Of a stretch of DNA of 64,000 nt, positions 26,826 through 36,421 are shown one piece after another. The stretch covers positions 319,066-383,065 of the forward strand of contig NZ_JAKVIJ010000002.1 in assembly GCF_022760965.1 (NCBI RefSeq), read 5' to 3'. The notes beneath the pieces were generated by a model, which did not search any database, was not told the origin of the DNA, and saw only the letters and a list, made by a program, of their open reading frames with translations. Source of the stretch: Simplicispira sedimenti (GTDB taxonomy: Bacteria; Pseudomonadota; Gammaproteobacteria; Burkholderiales; Burkholderiaceae_C). The translations under genes and the position numbers were made by a program. Numbering within the stretch: position 1 is the first letter of the stretch; every line of letters starts with the position of its first letter.

Positions 26826-28994
26826 ATGCCGGACACCCAGGTCCACCCCGAGTCCGCCACCCCGGTGCGCCGGGGTGCCCGTGCCGTGCCCGTGCCGGCC
26901 TCGGGCATGGCGGCCGCGTGGTCGGCTGCCGCTGTCACCGTGCCCCATGCAGTGGGTCTGGGGCTGCTGGCGTTTGCGCCTTTGGCGGCAGACCATTCGC
27001 TGGCAGCGCTGGCACTGTGGTCGGCAGCCCTGCCCGGTTTGTTGCTGACGCTGGCGGCACCCCGTGCAGGGGTGGTGTATGCGCCCACTACGGTGGTGGC
27101 ACTGTTGTTTGCGGCGGTGCTGGCCACGGTGCATGGTGCGGCGCCTGGGTTGGGGCTGAATGCGCGCCAGGTGCTGGCGGTGACGGGTACGACAGTGGCA
27201 CTCGCCTTTGTGTTCCAGTGGCTGCTGGGGGTATTGCGCCTGGCGTCGGTGGCGCGTTTTTTGCCCATTTCGGTCACACATGGCTTTGCGGCCGGGGTCG
27301 GGCTTTCCATGGTGCTGGGGCAGGTGCGCAACGGCTTTGGCAGCGGTGCATTGGGCGATGAGCGCACCGCCTGGCATGCCCTGGCAGCGCTTGGCGTGGC
27401 GGCCCTGGCCTGGTGGCTGCGCGGGCGCTGGCCGCGCATGCCGGGATTGCTCACGGCCGTGGCCGTGGTGTCTGTGGCGGTGGCCGTGGCAGGCATTTGG
27501 GGCGCAGGCCTGGGGGATGTGTTTGTTGCCGCCGTGCAGCCCAGTGCCTTTGCCGGGCCGCTGTGGCCCGACTGGGGCGGTGTGCCCTGGATGGCGGTGG
27601 CCGAGCGCCACGGACAGGCGCTGGTGTTGCTGGCCTTGCTCATGGCCTTGGTCAACAGCCTGGAGGTGCTGGTGTTCCACCAGGAGCTGGAACTGGACCA
27701 CGGCCTGCGTGTGGATGCCAACGCGGCCCTGCGCCGCGAGAGCTTGCTGGGCGCGCTGTGCGCGCTGGTGGGCATGATTCCCGCATCCACCAGCGCTTCA
27801 CGCTCGCGCATTGTGCTGGCCCAGGCGGGGCCATCGCTTCAGGCGATGCGCTGGCACGCAGCCATCATGCTGGGGGTGGCACTGACGGGCGCCTGGTGGT
27901 TGCACTGGGTGCCCATGGCCTGCCTGGCCGGGGGGTTGGTGCTGGCCGGGTTGCTGCAGGTTCCGGGCCTGATGTGGTCAAGCCAGTACGCGCGCCAGGC
28001 GCGCTTTACCTGGGTACAGAGCTGGCTGGTGGCCCTGGTGTTTGCCGTGTTTGGCGGTGTGGTGGCGCTGGTGGCCGGGCTGGTCGTGGCCACCTTTGTG
28101 CTGTTGCACGATTCCGCCACCACGGTGCTGCGCCACGTGCGCATGGATGGTGAATTGCGCTCGCGTCGCTTGCGTCGAGCAGCGTCTGACGGATGGATTG
28201 CGCCGCGCATGAACCAGGTGGCGGTGTTCGAGCTGCAAGGCGTCATGTCCTTCGGTGTGGCGGCCCATCTCGCGGAACAGGTGCGCCTGCTGCTGCAGCC
28301 CCGGCACCGCTGGGCTGTGCTGGACGCCAGCCGCGTGCCCGCCTGGGACAGCACCGCGCTGGCGCAACTGCGCGCCCTGGTGCGCGACCTGCAGCAGCAG
28401 GGCATTGCCGTGGCAGTGGCCTCACTCGATGGGATCGCGGCGGCGCAGGTAGGCAGTGCGGTGCGCAGCTTTGCCGACCTGGACCGCGCGCTGGAATGGG
28501 CCGAGGCGGCCATCCTGGCGCAGCGCCCACAACACCTGCGTGTGTGCCATTCCGACAGCGACCCGCTCGGAGAGATCGGCGAGGGCCTGCAGGCACAGGC
28601 GCGCCAGGCGCTGGAAGCGGTGCTGCGCCCGCAGCTGGTGCCCGGCCACAGCATCGTGTTTGCGGCGGGCGATACCGACCGCGATCTGCTGATCGTGCAG
28701 TCCGGCCACATCACCCTGGTGACCCACTGGCCGGCTGCCAGTGGCCTGCGCCTGGCCACGGTGGGGCCGGGCATGGCGTTCGGGGAGATGGCCTTTCTCA
28801 GCGGCGCGCCACGCACCGCCTGCGCGGGCACCGAGCACGGCAAGGCGCGCCTGGTGCGCCTGGCCCGAGCCGATTTCGACGCCTGGGCGCAGCAGCACCC
28901 GCAGGCCGCCCTCACCGTGATGAACAATCTGGCCCAGATCGGCACCCGCCGCCTGGCCGCCACCACGCGGCAGTTGCGTGCGGTGCTGGAGTAG
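26826..28994 (+). CDS. SulP anion transporter with STAS and cyclic-nucleotide-binding domains
   Basis: Fusion protein of 722 residues. Residues about 25-440 form a SulP-type membrane domain (sulfate/bicarbonate/organic anion family) with many hydrophobic segments and the LPISVTHGFAAGVGLSMVLGQ region. Residues about 460-560 are a STAS domain (NQVAVFELQGVMSFGVA...LDASRVPAWDSTAL). Residues about 590-715 are a Crp-like cyclic-nucleotide-binding domain (VPGHSIVFAAGDTDRDLLIVQSG, GPGMAFGEMAFLSGAPRTA). The last domain suggests gating by a cyclic nucleotide, although the ligand is not known. GGAG precedes the ATG. Confidence 0.9.
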   Translation: MPDTQVHPESATPVRRGARAVPVPASGMAAAWSAAAVTVPHAVGLGLLAFAPLAADHSLAALALWSAALPGLLLTLAAPRAGVVYAPTTVVALLFAAVLATVHGAAPGLGLNARQVLAVTGTTVALAFVFQWLLGVLRLASVARFLPISVTHGFAAGVGLSMVLGQVRNGFGSGALGDERTAWHALAALGVAALAWWLRGRWPRMPGLLTAVAVVSVAVAVAGIWGAGLGDVFVAAVQPSAFAGPLWPDWGGVPWMAVAERHGQALVLLALLMALVNSLEVLVFHQELELDHGLRVDANAALRRESLLGALCALVGMIPASTSASRSRIVLAQAGPSLQAMRWHAAIMLGVALTGAWWLHWVPMACLAGGLVLAGLLQVPGLMWSSQYARQARFTWVQSWLVALVFAVFGGVVALVAGLVVATFVLLHDSATTVLRHVRMDGELRSRRLRRAASDGWIAPRMNQVAVFELQGVMSFGVAAHLAEQVRLLLQPRHRWAVLDASRVPAWDSTALAQLRALVRDLQQQGIAVAVASLDGIAAAQVGSAVRSFADLDRALEWAEAAILAQRPQHLRVCHSDSDPLGEIGEGLQAQARQALEAVLRPQLVPGHSIVFAAGDTDRDLLIVQSGHITLVTHWPAASGLRLATVGPGMAFGEMAFLSGAPRTACAGTEHGKARLVRLARADFDAWAQQHPQAALTVMNNLAQIGTRRLAATTRQLRAVLE

Positions 28995-29044
28995 TGATTT
29001 TTCGCTACCGGCGGCGCTCAGGCTACGGCGCAGACCATGCCCAA

Positions 29045-29069
29045 TAAAAAACCGCCCCGGAGGGCGGTT
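29045..29069 (-). terminator. Rho-independent terminator of grxD
   Basis: On the minus strand AACCGCCC pairs with GGGCGGTT, followed by TTTTATT, about 40 bases after the grxD stop. On the plus strand it lies about 50 bases after the SulP gene and could act there too, but without a T-run. Confidence 0.88.
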
Positions 29070-29108
29070 CTGTGCGCAGGCGCGCTGAAAGGGGTTGGGG
29101 CCTGGCCT

Positions 29109-29432
29109 TCAGCCCTCGGTACCCAGGAGCTTCTTCAGCTCGCCCGATTCGTACATCTCCATCATGATGTCCGAGCCGCCGATGAACTCTCCCTTGATAT
29201 AGAGCTGGGGGATGGTGGGCCACTGGCTGTAGTCTTTGATGCCTTGGCGGATTTCGTCGTCGTCGAGCACATTGACGGTGGCGATGGCCTTGGGATCCAC
29301 GCCACAGGCCTTGAGCACCTGGACGGCGCGGCCGGAAAAGCCGCACATGGGGAAGCTGGCGGTGCCCTTCATGAAGAGCAGGATGTCGTTGGATTTGACG
29401 AGTTCGTCGATGCGTTGGCGGATGTCGCTCAT
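29109..29432 (-). CDS. grxD: Monothiol glutaredoxin Grx4 type
   Basis: Monothiol CGFS glutaredoxin of 107 residues, which carries or transfers Fe-S clusters with glutathione. The motif CGFSGRAVQVL follows KGTASFPM; WPTIPQLYIKGEFIGGSDI is the glutathione-binding half. I used the ATG at 29432 (MSDIRQRIDELV), the usual start, rather than the one four codons earlier. Last gene of the hemA-prfA-prmC-grxD run. Confidence 0.95.
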   Translation of the reverse strand: MSDIRQRIDELVKSNDILLFMKGTASFPMCGFSGRAVQVLKACGVDPKAIATVNVLDDDEIRQGIKDYSQWPTIPQLYIKGEFIGGSDIMMEMYESGELKKLLGTEG

Positions 29433-29496
29433 GGGGGGCTCCAAAAGGGTGGGGCGTGTGCGCCCGAGGGGTGGTTAAAAGGTGGATTTGGCGTGA

Positions 29497-30363
29497 TTAT
29501 TTCACTGTCGGCCTTTGCCCGCCGGAGCATCGCGCGATGCCGGCGAGGTCTTTGCGGGTTTGCACGGCCTGCAGGCCCGCAGCCTGCAGCAGCGCGCACA
29601 CGGTCGGGGCCTGGTCGTGGCCATGCTCCAGCAGCAGCCAGCCGCCCGGCACCAGGTGTGCGGGGGCCTGGGCAATGATGGTGCGGATGTCGTCCAGACC
29701 ATCGGCACCACTGGCCAGCGCCTGCAGTGGTTCATGCTGCAGGGCCGCCAGGTGCGGGTCGGCCGTGGGGATGTAGGGCGGGTTGGACACGATGGCGTCG
29801 AACGCGCCCTCCAGCCCCTCCATCCAATGCCCGCGGCGGAACTGCACCGGCAGGCCCAGGCGCTGGGCGTTGGCCTGGGCCACGGTGAGCGCGTCCAGGC
29901 TGGCGTCCACCGCCAGCACACGGGCATCGGGCCGTTCTTTTTGCAGGGCCAGCGCGATGGCGCCGCTGCCCGTACCCAGGTCCAGCACGCGCGGGGCGGC
30001 GACGGGGGCCAGGACTTCCAGTGCCCAGTCCACCAGGGTTTCGGTGTCGGGGCGGGGGTCGAGCACGCGGGCATCCACCTGCAGCTCCAGTCCGTAGAAG
30101 GCCTTGGTGCCCGTGAGGTAGGCCACGGGTTCGCCATCCAGGCGGCGGCGGCACAGAGCCTCGAAGCGCTGCTGTGCTGCGGGGGGCAGCGGGTCGCTGT
30201 CGTGCGTGATGAGCCAGGCGCGTTCGTCCGTGGGGCGGCCCAGCGTGTGCAGCAGCAGCATTTGGGCGTCGATGCGCGCAAGCCCTTGCTGCAGGGCCTG
30301 CGCCAGCGCCGCCTGCACGGTGATATTTGCTATCGAATGAATAGCTGATTGCGCTTTATCCAT
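29497..30363 (-). CDS. prmC: Release factor glutamine methyltransferase
   Basis: Methylates the Gln of the GGQ motif in release factors; it lies next to its substrate gene prfA, as usual. SAM-binding VLDLGTGSGAIALAL and the catalytic NPPYIP are present. The start is uncertain. An ATG at 30387 overlaps the prfA stop, an ATG at 30363 follows, and a GTG at 30318 would give a 273-residue protein close to the E. coli length. Everything upstream of the GTG is encoded by a copy of the dispersed repeat, so the N-terminus may be an acquired extension or the repeat may simply be untranslated leader. Confidence 0.93.
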   Translation of the reverse strand: MDKAQSAIHSIANITVQAALAQALQQGLARIDAQMLLLHTLGRPTDERAWLITHDSDPLPPAAQQRFEALCRRRLDGEPVAYLTGTKAFYGLELQVDARVLDPRPDTETLVDWALEVLAPVAAPRVLDLGTGSGAIALALQKERPDARVLAVDASLDALTVAQANAQRLGLPVQFRRGHWMEGLEGAFDAIVSNPPYIPTADPHLAALQHEPLQALASGADGLDDIRTIIAQAPAHLVPGGWLLLEHGHDQAPTVCALLQAAGLQAVQTRKDLAGIARCSGGQRPTVK

Positions 30364-30385
30364 GGGCGTTGGGTGCCGATTTGGC
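30329..30385 (+). repeat. Dispersed palindromic repeat, copy E (prfA-prmC junction)
   Basis: GCTATCGAATGAATAGCTG, then ATTGCGCTTTATCCATGGGCG, then TTGGGTGCCGATTTGGC. The copy lies between the prfA stop and the first well-conserved PrmC codons. The core palindrome is partly decayed. Confidence 0.75.
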
Positions 30386-30386
30386 A

Positions 30387-31472
30387 TCAAACCGTGCTTT
30401 GTTCGAGATCGGCCAGTTGTTCGGCCTCGCGGGCATGGCGCAGGGCCTCCAGCACTTCACCCAGGTCGCCCTCCATGATGGTGAGCAGCTTGTACAGCGT
30501 GAGGTTGATGCGGTGGTCGGTCAGCCGTCCCTGCGGGAAGTTGTAGGTGCGGATGCGGTCGCTGCGGTCGCCGCTGCCGATCAGGCCCTTGCGCTCGGCG
30601 GCCTCCTTGGCGGCGCGCTCGCTGCGCTCCTTTTCCTGGATGCGCGCCTGCAGCACCTGCAGCGCCTTGGCCTTGTTGCTGTGCTGGCTGCGCCCGTCCT
30701 GGCACTCGGCCACGATGCCGGTGGGTAGGTGCACCACGCGCACGGCGGAATCGGTCTTGTTGATGTGCTGGCCGCCCGCGCCGCTGGCGCGGAAGGTGTC
30801 GATGCGCAGGTCGGCCGGGTTCAGCTTGATGGCTTCCTGCTCGTCGGGTTCGGGCATTACGGCCACGGTGCAGGCGCTGGTGTGGATGCGACCCTGCGTT
30901 TCGGTGGCGGGCACGCGCTGCACGCGGTGGCCGCCCGATTCAAAGCGCAGCGCGCCGTACACGTCGTCCCCGATCATGCGCAGCACGATTTCCTTGTAGC
31001 CACCCAGCTCCGACGGGCTCTCGCTCACCACCTCGACCTTCCAGCCCACATTGGCGGCGTAGCGGGTGTACATGCGCGCCAGGTCGCCCGCGAACAGGGC
31101 CGACTCGTCGCCGCCCGTGCCGGCGCGGATTTCGAGGAAAGCGTTGCGCGCGTCGTCGGGGTCCTTGGGCAGCAGCAGTCGCTGGAGTTCGTCTTCGAGC
31201 TGCGCCAGCTCGGCCTCGCAGCCGGCGATCTCCTCCTGCGCCATCTCGGCCATGTCGGGGTCGGTGAGCATGTCACGTGCACCGGCCAGGTCGGCCTCGC
31301 GCTGCAGGTAGCGCGCATAGCGACCAGCGATCTGCGTGACCTCGGCGTGTTCCTTGGAGATGGCGCGGTACTGCACCATGTCGGCCATGATGTCCTCGCG
31401 CGAGAGCAGGAAGTCGAGTTCCTGCAGGCGCCGGGCAAAGCGCTCCAGTTGGGTGCGGAGAAAGGGTTTCAT
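30387..31472 (-). CDS. prfA: Peptide chain release factor 1
   Basis: Terminates translation at UAA/UAG. The product has 361 residues, the normal length. GAGGQHINKTDSAVRV carries the catalytic GGQ; the codon-recognition loop is in the HTSACTVAVMPE region just before. The start follows GGATCGCC and overlaps nothing. It is downstream of hemA, separated by a repeat copy, and its stop may overlap the prmC start. Confidence 0.97.
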   Translation of the reverse strand: MKPFLRTQLERFARRLQELDFLLSREDIMADMVQYRAISKEHAEVTQIAGRYARYLQREADLAGARDMLTDPDMAEMAQEEIAGCEAELAQLEDELQRLLLPKDPDDARNAFLEIRAGTGGDESALFAGDLARMYTRYAANVGWKVEVVSESPSELGGYKEIVLRMIGDDVYGALRFESGGHRVQRVPATETQGRIHTSACTVAVMPEPDEQEAIKLNPADLRIDTFRASGAGGQHINKTDSAVRVVHLPTGIVAECQDGRSQHSNKAKALQVLQARIQEKERSERAAKEAAERKGLIGSGDRSDRIRTYNFPQGRLTDHRINLTLYKLLTIMEGDLGEVLEALRHAREAEQLADLEQSTV

Positions 31473-31492
31473 GGCGATCCGAAAAGGGGTTT

Positions 31493-31550
31493 GCTACTGA
31501 TTTTGTAGCTGATAGCGCTTATGGATAAAGCGCTGGAGGCCTGTTGGGCC
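31493..31550 (+). repeat. Dispersed palindromic repeat, copy F (hemA-prfA gap)
   Basis: GCTACTGATTTTGTAGCTG, then ATAGCGCTT-ATGGAT-AAAGCGCT, then GGAGGCCTGTTGGGCC. It takes up most of the 99-bp gap between hemA and prfA on the minus strand. Confidence 0.88.
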
Positions 31551-31571
31551 TGAAGAGCCGTAAGAGCGCCG

Positions 31572-32873
31572 CTACAGGCTGTTCTTGCTCTGCGAGCGCA
31601 GGAACAGGCGCGAGGCGGTGCGCGCCGTTTGTTCACGGGTTTCGGCGTCGCCCGCGCGCAGCTCGGCCAGGGTGCCGTGCAGCATCTTCTGCGCCAGGCC
31701 GCGCGAGAGCGCGTCGAGCACGGTGTCGATGTCCTCGCCCTTGGCCAGGCGCTTGCGCGCGCGGTCGAGTTCGATGGTGCGCCACACGTCGGCCTGGTCC
31801 TGGATCTGGCGGATCAGCGGCACCACGCCGTGCTCTGGGTGGCGCTGGTCCATCCAGTGCATGAAGCTCTGCACGCCCGCGTCGATGATGGCCTCGGCCT
31901 GCGCCACGGCCGCCTGGCGGTTGGCCTGGGCGGTCTGCACCACGCTGGCCAGGTCGTCCACGGTGTAGAGGTACACGTCTTCGAGCTGCTTGACCTCGGG
32001 CTCGATGTCGCGCGGCACGGCCAGGTCCACCATGAACATGGGGCGGTGGCGGCGCTTCTTGAGTGCGCGCTCCACGGCGCCCAGGCCCACGATGGGCAGG
32101 GTGCTGGCGGTGCAGCTCACCACGATGTCGAATTCGTGCAGGCGCTCGGGCAGGTCGGACAGGCGCATCACCTCGCCGCCAAAGCGGGTGGCGAGCTTCT
32201 CGCCGCGCTCCAGCGTGCGGTTGGCGATGGCGATCTGCTTGGGGTTGCGCGCGGCAAAGTGCGTGGCGCACAGCTCGATCATCTCGCCCGCGCCGACGAA
32301 CAGCACGCGCGTGCGGCCCAGGTCTTCGAACAGCTGGCTGGCCAGGCGCACGGCGGCGGCGGCCATGCTGATGCTGTGTGCGCCGATCTCGGTGCTGGTG
32401 CGCACTTCCTTGGCCACGGCAAAGCTGCGCTGGAACAACTGGTTGAGCGTGGAGCCCAGGGCGCCCGCGCTTTCGGCGGCGCGCACGGCGTCCTTCATCT
32501 GGCCCAGGATCTGGGCCTCGCCCAGCACCATGGAATCGAGCCCGCTGGCCACGCGGAAGGCGTGGCGCGCCACGGGGCCGTTTTCCAGGCTGTAGGAATG
32601 TTCGCGCAGCACCTCGGGGCTCACGCCGCCGCTGTGGGCCAGCCAGCCCAGGGTGTGGTCGAGCGCGGGGCGCTCGCCTGCGCAGTAGATTTCGGTGCGG
32701 TTGCAGGTGGAGATGATGGCCGTCTCCACCGCACCGCAGGCGGCAGCATTCTGGCTCAGCGACTGGCGCAGGCCGTGCAGCGTGGGGGCGATCTGGTCCA
32801 GCGCAAACGCAAACCGGCCGCGCAGATCGAGCGGCGCGGTCGTGTGGTTGATGCCCAGGGCCCAGACTGACAT
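31572..32873 (-). CDS. hemA: Glutamyl-tRNA reductase
   Basis: First enzyme of C5 haem biosynthesis, converting glutamyl-tRNA to glutamate-1-semialdehyde with NADPH. The product has 433 residues. The catalytic Cys is in STCNRTEIY (Cys57), SGLDSMVLGEAQILGQ follows, and the NADPH-binding segment is VLFVGAGEMIEL. The C-terminal dimerisation helix is intact. It heads the hemA-prfA-prmC-grxD run. Confidence 0.97.
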   Translation of the reverse strand: MSVWALGINHTTAPLDLRGRFAFALDQIAPTLHGLRQSLSQNAAACGAVETAIISTCNRTEIYCAGERPALDHTLGWLAHSGGVSPEVLREHSYSLENGPVARHAFRVASGLDSMVLGEAQILGQMKDAVRAAESAGALGSTLNQLFQRSFAVAKEVRTSTEIGAHSISMAAAAVRLASQLFEDLGRTRVLFVGAGEMIELCATHFAARNPKQIAIANRTLERGEKLATRFGGEVMRLSDLPERLHEFDIVVSCTASTLPIVGLGAVERALKKRRHRPMFMVDLAVPRDIEPEVKQLEDVYLYTVDDLASVVQTAQANRQAAVAQAEAIIDAGVQSFMHWMDQRHPEHGVVPLIRQIQDQADVWRTIELDRARKRLAKGEDIDTVLDALSRGLAQKMLHGTLAELRAGDAETREQTARTASRLFLRSQSKNSL

Positions 32874-32948
32874 AGGCCGCGATTATAAAATTCTTGCCGC
32901 CGCGGTTCCTCTCGGACTGCACGAGTCTTGATTTACGTCATTTCCGCC

Positions 32949-33227
32949 ATGGGTCCACTGGACACGTTCAACCACCTGCTCAACTTCGTCGCGCCCGCTG
33001 CGGTGCTGGCGTTGCTGCTCGTTCCCATGGCGCGGCTATTGATGCCGAAATCGGCCCCAGCGCTTTCCTGGTGGGCGCAAGCAGCTATCGTTTTCATAGT
33101 GGGTTGCGCGGTGTTGGTTGCCGGTTTGTGGCTGCAGGGGCGTGACGGAAAGATGAGTACCTACGCTGCACTGGTGTTGGCCAGTGCCACCTGCCAGTGG
33201 CTGCTGCGGCGTGGCTGGAGGGGTTGA
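32949..33227 (+). CDS. Small membrane protein of unknown function
   Basis: The product has 92 residues from the ATG at 32949; a TTG at 32928 would add seven. Three hydrophobic segments are visible (about 11-29, 43-60 and 71-85). No family is recognised. Residues 33-51, including the loop and much of the second hydrophobic segment, come from a copy of the dispersed repeat, which questions whether this part is ancestral. It is divergent from hemA with a short AT-rich gap (GATTATAAAATTC) that may hold promoters. Confidence 0.58.
   Translation: MGPLDTFNHLLNFVAPAAVLALLLVPMARLLMPKSAPALSWWAQAAIVFIVGCAVLVAGLWLQGRDGKMSTYAALVLASATCQWLLRRGWRG
33044..33100 (-). repeat. Dispersed palindromic repeat, copy G (inside small membrane protein gene)
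   Basis: On the minus strand: ACTATGAAAACGATAGCTG, then CTTGCGCCCACCAGGAAAGCGC, interrupted here only by base changes, then TGGGGCCGATTTCGGC. It lies in frame in the 92-residue protein. Confidence 0.75.
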
Positions 33228-33262
33228 GGCGCGATTTCACTGCCCAGCGGCGCATCCATCGC

Positions 33263-33374
33263 CATGCCAGGGCGCCCGTGGAACGGGCTTGGCCCGGCCA
33301 CTGGGTGCGTCCCCCTCCCGCGAAGCGCAGCGTAGCGAGAGAGGGGGGGGAGCCGCGCAGCGCGCTCAGGTGGG
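33263..33374 (-). repeat. GC-rich intergenic repeat family 2, copy 2
   Basis: On the minus strand this has CCTGAGCGCGC, CCCCCCCTCTCTCGCTACGC..GCGGGAGGGGGACGCACCC, GTGGCCGGGCC and GGGCGCCCTGGCATGGC, the same block order as 23272-23390. It abuts the DUF1513 gene stop and fills the gap between two convergent genes. Confidence 0.75.
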
Positions 33375-33376
33375 AG

Positions 33377-34492
33377 TCACCCCAACACCGCCCAATGGTT
33401 TCCTGCCGCCATGCCCGCAGGCCAGCGCAGCATATGGCCGGGCTCGGTGGCATGCCAGCGGGCCAGGCCCAGGCCGCCGCCAATGGTCACGCCCGGCGCG
33501 TCGTCCAGGGGCCACAGTCCGCAGGGGTTCTGCACCTTGCCGATGGTCAGCAGCTTGGCGGGTTCCTGGGGCTGCCACAGCACGACGCGGTTGGCAAACT
33601 GCGCCGTCAGCACGAAGCCGCCGTTGGGGCCTGCGGCCACGTCGCCCGCGTAGCCGTCGGCCACCATGTGGGTGGGGATCTTCAGTTCCTTGCCGTCCCA
33701 CACCGCCAGCAGGGGGGCGTCGCGCCGCTTGGACGGGTCGTCGTGCTCGGCCTGCAGGCCGATGCCCAGGAGTTGCGGGCTGTCGGCCAAAGGGCGGTTC
33801 CAGGCGATGTGGTGCGGTGCCAGGCGCTTGTCGCGCAGGCTCCACTCGCCCAGCTTTTCGCCGTTGTCGGGGTTCAACAGCACCAGCTTGGGGTCCATCA
33901 GCTCCAGATTGCGCTTGAGGCCCTCGGGGGTGCGTGGAATGCCACCGTTGGCCACCACCAGGCGGCCTTGGGCGTCCACCAGAATCTGGTGCGGGTCGAT
34001 GCCATGGGTGCGGTGCTCGGCCACTTTGCGCAGGTTTTTGGCATCGCGCACGCTGACCCAGCCCGCGCCGGTTTTGCGGTCGGTCTCGCCGGTGTAGAGC
34101 CAGCGTCCGTCGTGGCTGGCGATGACGTGCCCGTCCAGCGTACGGGTGTCGCCTTCCTCGGCCATGGTCAGGCGCTGCACCAGCTTGCCCTGCGCGTCCA
34201 CCCGCACCATCCAGGTGCCGGGGCGCGTGGCCACGGCCAGGAAGCCGCCGCCTTCTTCGGGCACGATGGCGTGGGGCAGGGTGGGCAGGGTGTGGGCGAA
34301 TTCGGTCTTGACCTGGCCCTGTTCCCAATCGACGCTGAGTGCTCCGATCTGATAGTCGCGCTCGTTCATGCGCCAGCCGCCGGCCACGCGCAGGCGGGTG
34401 CCGCTGGCCTGGGCATGGGCCAGCGCAGGCAGGCAGGTGGTTCCAAGGGCTGCACCAAGCTGCAGCAAGAAGTGGCGACGGTCCACGGTCAT
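33377..34492 (-). CDS. DUF1513 exported protein
   Basis: The product has 371 residues, and its start MTVDRRHFLLQLGAAL is a twin-arginine-type signal followed by a cleavage region near AHAQ. The mature part shows repeated beta-propeller-like segments (GHVIASHDGRWLYTGE, GIDPHQILVDAQGRLVVANGG, PHHIAWNRP), matching DUF1513. In other bacteria this family often sits with imelysin-type iron-uptake genes; none are adjacent here. Function unknown. Confidence 0.86.
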   Translation of the reverse strand: MTVDRRHFLLQLGAALGTTCLPALAHAQASGTRLRVAGGWRMNERDYQIGALSVDWEQGQVKTEFAHTLPTLPHAIVPEEGGGFLAVATRPGTWMVRVDAQGKLVQRLTMAEEGDTRTLDGHVIASHDGRWLYTGETDRKTGAGWVSVRDAKNLRKVAEHRTHGIDPHQILVDAQGRLVVANGGIPRTPEGLKRNLELMDPKLVLLNPDNGEKLGEWSLRDKRLAPHHIAWNRPLADSPQLLGIGLQAEHDDPSKRRDAPLLAVWDGKELKIPTHMVADGYAGDVAAGPNGGFVLTAQFANRVVLWQPQEPAKLLTIGKVQNPCGLWPLDDAPGVTIGGGLGLARWHATEPGHMLRWPAGMAAGNHWAVLG

Positions 34493-34604
34493 CCTTTCTG
34501 GGTCTGGACCAATTAAGGGCCGGGATATTATGACAAATGAGAGTGATTTGCGTTGATATTACTCAATGCGGTAGCAGGGGCTTGCCGGTGCGGACTCCCA
34601 GCAA

Positions 34605-35350
34605 TCAGGCGGGCGCGAACAGATCGACGCGGTCGGTGATGATGCCGTCGGTGCCCAGGGCGATCAGGCGCTGGGCAGCCCATTCGTCGTTGACGGTGTA
34701 GCTCAGGGTGCGCATGCCCAGTGCGTTGACTTGGGCGACCAGCGCCGCGTCCCACAGTGCGTGGTTGCACACAATGGCCACGCAGCCCAGGCGGCTGGCT
34801 TCGTCCAGGCAGCCGTCCCACAGCGCATCGATGAGCAAGGCGCGCGGAATGTGCGCTGCCGTGGCTTGCGCGCCTGCCAGCGCCTTGGGCTTGAAGGACG
34901 AGAACAGCGGCGGCACTGCCTGGCCTTGCCACAGGCGCGCGGCGGTCTCGCCCACCACGCGGCCGGTGCGTTCTTCATGGCCCGGTGTGGGCTTGATCTC
35001 GATGTTCAAGAAGCAGCCGTTGGCGATGCAAAAGCGGGCCAGTGCCTCCAGCGTCGGCACGGCCTCGCCCGCATAGGTGCGGGAATGCCAACTGCCCGCA
35101 TCCAGCTGGGCCAGTGCACCCAGGGGCAGGTCGCCGGCTGTGCCCTGGCCATTGGTGGTGCGCTCCAGGGTCGCGTCGTGCAACAAAAAAGGCACGCCGT
35201 CGGCGCTGAGTTTGGCATCGCACTCGAACATGCGGTAGCCGTGCTGCGCTCCCAGGCGGAAGGCGGCCAGGGTGTTCTCGGGGGCGAGCTTGCCTGCGCC
35301 GCGGTGGGCAATCCAGCGGGGGTAGGGCCAGGGCGTGGTCATGGGCGCGC

Positions 35351-35354
<4 letters not shown>
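34605..35354 (-). CDS. ugpQ: Glycerophosphodiester phosphodiesterase
   Basis: Hydrolyses glycerophosphodiesters to glycerol-3-phosphate and an alcohol. The product has 249 residues. The signature WIAHRGAGKLAPENTLAAF carries the catalytic His and Glu/Asn region; FECDAKLSADGVPFLLHDATLERTTNG is the second active-site segment. The start is the GTG at 35352-35354, which overlaps the ugpC stop (GTGA); an ATG four codons later is possible. Last gene of ugpBAECQ. Confidence 0.95.
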
Positions 35355-36358
<1,004 letters not shown>

Positions 36359-36364
36359 GTTTTT

Positions 36365-36421
36365 GCTATAAAAAGTGTAGCTGTTTGCGCTTTGTAGATA
36401 AGCGCTGGAGCCAAATTTTGC
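36365..36421 (+). repeat. Dispersed palindromic repeat, copy H (ugpE-ugpC gap)
   Basis: GCTATAAAAAGTGTAGCTG, then TTTGCGCTTTGTAGATAAGCGC, broken by a 6-nt loop, then TGGAGCCAAATTTTGC. It fills the 63-bp gap between ugpE and ugpC exactly up to the ugpE stop codon. Confidence 0.9.
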
